Below, in pieces: positions 7,567-9,755 of a stretch of DNA of 9,755 nt. The notes beneath the pieces are model-generated. The model ran no database searches, was not told the origin of the DNA, and saw nothing but the letters and a program-made list of their open reading frames with translations. Source of the DNA: Anaerolineales bacterium (GTDB taxonomy: Bacteria > Chloroflexota > Anaerolineae > Promineifilales > Promineifilaceae); the NCBI GenBank assembly GCA_020432595.1, contig JAGQGA010000150.1:1-9755 (forward strand). Direction: 5' to 3'. The first letter of the stretch is position 1. Every line of letters begins with the position of its first letter. Both the position numbers and the translations under genes were made by a program.

Positions 7567-7597
7567 ATAATATTGTCACATATCACAAAATTGTCAA
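7567..7597 (-). promoter_or_regulatory. Predicted lacI (leftward operon) promoter
   Basis: On the minus strand TTGACA (7597-7592) is followed, after a rather long 19-bp spacer, by TATTAT (7572-7567). Transcription would start near 7560, inside the palindrome at 7548-7561. The -35 is a consensus hexamer. The long spacer is the weak point, and a slightly shifted -10 is possible. Confidence 0.5.
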
Positions 7598-7690
7598 GTC
7601 AAAATTTGGTGACTTTGCACAGCACCTATACAATTTAAGCCTATTGGTTGATGTGTCTACTATTTGTCAATTGACGGTAGGAGGAGGGAG

Positions 7691-7716
7691 GGGAAGAAAA
7701 CGGCCGTTTTTTCCCC
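7691..7716. other. 26-bp near-perfect palindrome upstream of thuA
   Basis: Centred on CGGCCG, the inner 14 bp (AAAACGGCCGTTTT, 7697-7710) are perfect. Extending to GGGG/CCCC at the ends, 11 of 13 pairs match. It contains the only intergenic copy of the AACGGCCGTT motif that recurs in the flanking genes. It lies about 130 bp upstream of the thuA promoter. It could be a second regulator site or only a member of the iterated motif family. Confidence 0.5.
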
Positions 7717-7830
7717 AATGCACGTGTGCAATACACAGCAAACACATTTACACAACAACCTGCACAGCTTTTGCCCACTTGCAAAACAAGCCACCATTTC
7801 CCAGATAGAAAGGGCAAATTAACCGATTTT

Positions 7831-7861
7831 TGCTAGAATTCAGTCCATTCCATTATGGAGG
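7831..7861 (+). promoter_or_regulatory. Predicted thuA promoter and ribosome-binding site
   Basis: An extended -10, TGCTAGAAT (7831-7839), has no recognisable -35 (AGGGCA at 17-bp spacing), as is common for extended -10 promoters. The start of transcription would be near 7846. A strong GGAGG (7857-7861) sits 6 bases before the ATG at 7868 and fixes that start. Confidence 0.45.
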
Positions 7862-7867
7862 AAAGAA

Positions 7868-8644
7868 ATGTCACAAGGACTACGTGTAACTGTTTGGAAT
7901 GAATTTATTCACGAGCGACGGCACGAAGCCATCGGCAAAATGTACCCCGAAGGTATTCACGGAGCCATTGCTAACTATTTACGTTCAACCGGGCTGGTTG
8001 CCCAAACGGCAACCCTCGACATGCCAGAACATGGGCTAACTGATGAGGTATTAAACAACACCGATGTTTTAATTTGGTGGGGCCACATGGCACACGGCCA
8101 GGTCAGCGATGACGTTGTCAACAAAGTGCATCAGCGCGTTGTCAAAGACGGCATGGGGCTGATCGTGCTGCACTCCGGCCACTTTTCCAAAATTTTTATC
8201 AAGTTAATGGGGACCAGTTGCAACTTGAAGTGGCGCGAAGCTGGCGACAAGGAACGGCTGTGGGTTGTTTCCCCCGGTCATCCAATTGTGGAAGGCATTG
8301 GCGAATACATCGAAATCCCCAACGCCGAAATGTATGGCGAACATTTTGACATTCCCGAACCAGACACATTGGTGTTCATTAGCTGGTTCCAGGGTGGTGA
8401 AGTGTTCCGCAGTGGCTGCTGCTTCCATCGTGGGCGCGGCAAAATCTTCTACTTCCGGCCAGGGCACGAAACCTACCCCATTTTCCACCATGCACAGGTG
8501 CTAAAAGTGATTGGCAACGCGGTACGCTGGGCAGCCCCCAACGGCGGCCCCGTTGTTACCTTCGGCCATCGGCCAGAACCACTTGAGCCGTTTGAAAAAG
8601 TTGACCCGCTGGCGGCGTTGGATCACCCAGGTTTGACAGGTTAG
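7868..8644 (+). CDS. ThuA-like protein (trehalose-utilisation family)
   Basis: A 258-residue protein without signal peptide, matching the ThuA family, which has a class I glutamine amidotransferase-like fold. Visible family features are [10 protein letters not shown] (7-16), [14 protein letters not shown] (25-38), [13 protein letters not shown] (67-79), GLIVLHSGH (97-105), [10 protein letters not shown] (135-144), [12 protein letters not shown] (152-163) and [16 protein letters not shown] (189-204). Many conserved His and Glu residues suggest a metal or sugar-binding pocket. The family is named after S. meliloti thuA, which acts with the dehydrogenase ThuB in using trehalose and related disaccharides, but the exact reaction is poorly defined. 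It leads the rightward gene group and is followed by an isomerase and an oxidoreductase, a common trio. The TAG stop is immediately followed by TAA and merges into the heptamer repeat. The name is a family name, so no symbol is assigned. Confidence 0.93.
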   Translation: MSQGLRVTVWNEFIHERRHEAIGKMYPEGIHGAIANYLRSTGLVAQTATLDMPEHGLTDEVLNNTDVLIWWGHMAHGQVSDDVVNKVHQRVVKDGMGLIVLHSGHFSKIFIKLMGTSCNLKWREAGDKERLWVVSPGHPIVEGIGEYIEIPNAEMYGEHFDIPEPDTLVFISWFQGGEVFRSGCCFHRGRGKIFYFRPGHETYPIFHHAQVLKVIGNAVRWAAPNGGPVVTFGHRPEPLEPFEKVDPLAALDHPGLTG

Positions 8645-8713
8645 TAATCAGTAATCAGTAAACAGTAATCAGTAATCAGTCAGGCAGGCGACTGATTACC
8701 GATTACTGATTAC
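8644..8713. repeat. GTAATCA heptamer tandem repeat with fold-back arm
   Basis: Five head-to-tail heptamers start at the last base of the thuA stop codon: GTAATCA at 8644, 8651, 8665 and 8672, and GTAAACA at 8658. After AGGCAGGC (8682-8689), inverted copies follow (TGATTAC at 8693 and 8707, with GATTAC at 8701). Bases 8658-8681 pair with 8690-8713 over 24 positions with two mismatches; the inner 10 bp are perfect. This RNA hairpin would end 13 bases before the next start codon. It resembles the short tandemly repeated elements of cyanobacteria and filamentous phototrophs. Confidence 0.85.
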
Positions 8714-8726
8714 CGGGAAAAAGAAA

Positions 8727-9485
8727 ATGACTGCTCCAATTAGTATTCAACTATACACAGTGCGCGAGGCATTGGCAGAAGATTTTACAGGGACGATCAA
8801 AAGGATCGCTGATATAGGCTTTGTCGGCGTTGAGACGGCCGGTTTTCCCGGCACCACCCCTGCCGCAGCCAAAGCCCTTTTTGATGACTTGGGACTAGTG
8901 GTTTCGGGAGCGCACTCGCCCTTGCCGCTGGGCGACAAACAAAACGAAGTGCTGGACACCATGGCTGCGCTGGGTAGCAACCGCCTTATCTCCGCCTTTA
9001 TGCCGCCTGACCAATACAAAACGGTGGCGCAAATTCAGCAGGTGTGCGCTACGCTTAATGAAGCCTACGCGGTGGCAGCAGCGAATGGGCTGACGCTGGG
9101 TGTCCACAACCACTGGTGGGAGTTCCAACAAGCCGAAGGGCGCTACCCGTATCACATTTGGCTTGAAGAGCTTGATCCAGCGATTTTCTTTGAAGTAGAC
9201 ACCTACTGGGTGACAACGGCCGGTTTAGATGCGGCCGAGGTTGTGCGTGAATTTGGCAGCCGCGCTCCCTTACTCCATATCAAAGATGGCCCTGCCAACA
9301 CCGAGGAACCCATGTTAGCCGCCGGACAAGGGGTGATGGACTTCCCACGGATCATTGCGGCGGGTGAGGCCAATACGGAATGGCTGGTGGTGGAACTGGA
9401 TCGGTGTGCGACGGATATGTTAACGGCCGTTTCCCAAAGCTACAGCTATCTCACCCAAAAAGGACTTGCCCGTGGCAACAAATAG
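8727..9485 (+). CDS. TIM-barrel sugar isomerase/epimerase (AP-endonuclease-2-like fold)
   Basis: A 252-residue cytoplasmic protein of the xylose-isomerase-like superfamily, which isomerises or epimerises sugars, sugar phosphates or keto-sugars using a divalent metal. It begins ISIQLYTVRE (5-14), then GFVGVETAGF (31-40) and SGAHSPLPLG (60-69). The four likely metal ligands are all present in family order: Glu132 (GVHNHWWEF), Asp158 (FFEVDTYWV), His184 (LLHIKDG) and Glu223 (LVVELD). Length is typical. The start at 8727 has a modest GGGAA ribosome-binding site (8715-8719) directly behind the fold-back repeat, so translation may be affected by that hairpin. Its last 14 bp overlap the oxidoreductase gene, so the two are translationally coupled and probably act on successive steps. 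By context it may correspond to the role of E. coli YcjR (epimerisation of a 3-keto-glucoside), which is an inference. Confidence 0.93.
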   Translation: MTAPISIQLYTVREALAEDFTGTIKRIADIGFVGVETAGFPGTTPAAAKALFDDLGLVVSGAHSPLPLGDKQNEVLDTMAALGSNRLISAFMPPDQYKTVAQIQQVCATLNEAYAVAAANGLTLGVHNHWWEFQQAEGRYPYHIWLEELDPAIFFEVDTYWVTTAGLDAAEVVREFGSRAPLLHIKDGPANTEEPMLAAGQGVMDFPRIIAAGEANTEWLVVELDRCATDMLTAVSQSYSYLTQKGLARGNK

Positions 9486-9755
9486 CGCTCCTCCCAAAGT
9501 CAAAGTCGGCATCATCGGCTGCGGCAACATCAGCCCCCGCTACGTAGATGGCTGCCGCAAATTCGACATTCTCGACCTTGTTGCCTGTGCTGACCTTTAT
9601 CCCGAAAATGCCCAACGACTGGCCGCCGACAAAGAATTGCAGGCTCGTTCAATTGACGACCTGCTGGGCGATCCAGAGATTCAGATTGTCATTAACCTTA
9701 CGATTCCGGCCGTTCACGCCGAGGTCAGCCAGCAAATCATTGCCGCTGGCAAACA
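9472..9755 (+). CDS. Gfo/Idh/MocA-family oxidoreductase (5' part only)
   Basis: The first 94 codons of an NAD(P)-dependent sugar or inositol dehydrogenase. The N-terminal Rossmann motif is VKVGIIGCGNISPRYVDGC, followed by LVACADLYPENAQRLA, where the Asp at the end of the second strand suggests NAD binding, and SIDDLLGDPEIQIVINLTIPAVHAEV, the usual family sequence before the conserved Lys-Pro region that lies beyond the edge. I chose the GTG at 9472-9474, because AAAAAGGA (9457-9464) sits 7 bases upstream. An in-frame TTG two codons earlier is too close to that site. It overlaps the isomerase gene by 14 bp. Members next to ThuA and TIM-barrel isomerases often oxidise C3 of glucosides, as ThuB does, but its substrate is unknown here. 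Confidence 0.92.
   Translation, partial: MATNSAPPKVKVGIIGCGNISPRYVDGCRKFDILDLVACADLYPENAQRLAADKELQARSIDDLLGDPEIQIVINLTIPAVHAEVSQQIIAAGK

Larger units (their letters stand above)
7500..7867. promoter_or_regulatory. Divergent control region between lacI and thuA
   Basis: This non-coding stretch of 368 bp is more AT-rich than its flanks. From left to right it holds the lacI leader, a 14-bp operator-like palindrome (7548-7561), a lacI promoter (7567-7597), a short palindrome GTCAATTGAC (7666-7675), a 26-bp near-palindrome (7691-7716) and the thuA promoter and ribosome-binding site near 7834-7861. No ORF in it looks real. Confidence 0.8.
5050..9431. repeat. Dispersed iterated palindrome AACGGCCGTT (eight exact copies)
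   Basis: Exact copies start at 5050, 5197, 5377, 6205, 6279, 6750, 7699 and 9422. Core CGGCCG occurs at 22 places in the whole window (309, 549, 655, 1928, 2558, 2837, 3335, 3638, 4743, 5052, 5199, 5379, 5888, 6207, 6281, 6752, 7701, 8836, 9217, 9232, 9424, 9707). Random expectation is about 2-3 for the 6-mer and well below 0.1 for the 10-mer. Six coding copies are read as Thr-Ala-Val and one as Asn-Gly-Arg, in three different genes on both strands; one copy is intergenic. Confidence 0.9.

Noticed and set aside
7566..7571. TATAAT on the plus strand as a rightward promoter for thuA
   Set aside because: No -35-like hexamer lies 16-18 bp upstream, and it is about 300 bp from thuA. The same AT stretch is better used by lacI on the minus strand.
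8644..8713. CRISPR array
   Set aside because: Repeat units are only 7 bp, adjoin without spacers and are partly inverted; no cas genes are present.

Overview
This window looks like a carbohydrate-uptake and disaccharide-breakdown locus from a bacterial chromosome, probably a member of the Chloroflexota (Anaerolineae/Ardenticatenia-like). That placement is an inference. It rests on the long family-5 solute-binding lipoprotein with an Ala/Glu/Pro repeat linker behind its lipobox, on the beta-phosphoglucomutase/GH65 fusion, and on the heptamer repeats of GTAATCA type. No rRNA, tRNA, CRISPR array, transposase or phage gene was seen.

Layout: four genes read leftward and three read rightward from a divergent control region at about 7500-7867. 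Leftward, in transcription order, are a LacI-family repressor (7499-6483), a fused beta-phosphoglucomutase + GH65 glycoside phosphorylase (6459-3595), a family-5 solute-binding lipoprotein (3416-1284) and a DppB/OppB-type permease (930 to the window edge). Rightward are a ThuA-like protein (7868-8644), a TIM-barrel sugar isomerase/epimerase (8727-9485) and a Gfo/Idh/MocA oxidoreductase that overlaps it and runs off the window (9472-9755).

Proposed working model (inference): the transporter brings in an oligosaccharide or glycoside. The GH65 domain phosphorolyses an alpha-glucosidic disaccharide to beta-glucose 1-phosphate, and the fused mutase turns this into glucose 6-phosphate. The ThuA/isomerase/oxidoreductase arm probably oxidises and epimerises a sugar or glycoside, possibly through a 3-keto intermediate. 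The gene content resembles the E. coli ycj cluster, which also combines a GH65 kojibiose phosphorylase, a beta-PGM, a YcjR-type epimerase and Gfo/Idh dehydrogenases. The LacI protein probably represses itself through a perfect 14-bp CG-centred palindrome lying on its own transcription start.

The most unusual signals are not genes. (1) The 10-bp palindrome AACGGCCGTT occurs eight times exactly between 5050 and 9431, and its core CGGCCG occurs 22 times in the window, much like the HIP1 element of cyanobacteria. (2) A heptamer tandem repeat folds back on itself in the thuA-isomerase gap. (3) A long, nearly perfect hairpin follows the binding-protein gene. (4) An in-frame 15-bp tandem repeat interrupts the GH65 part, ending exactly at one of the palindromes.
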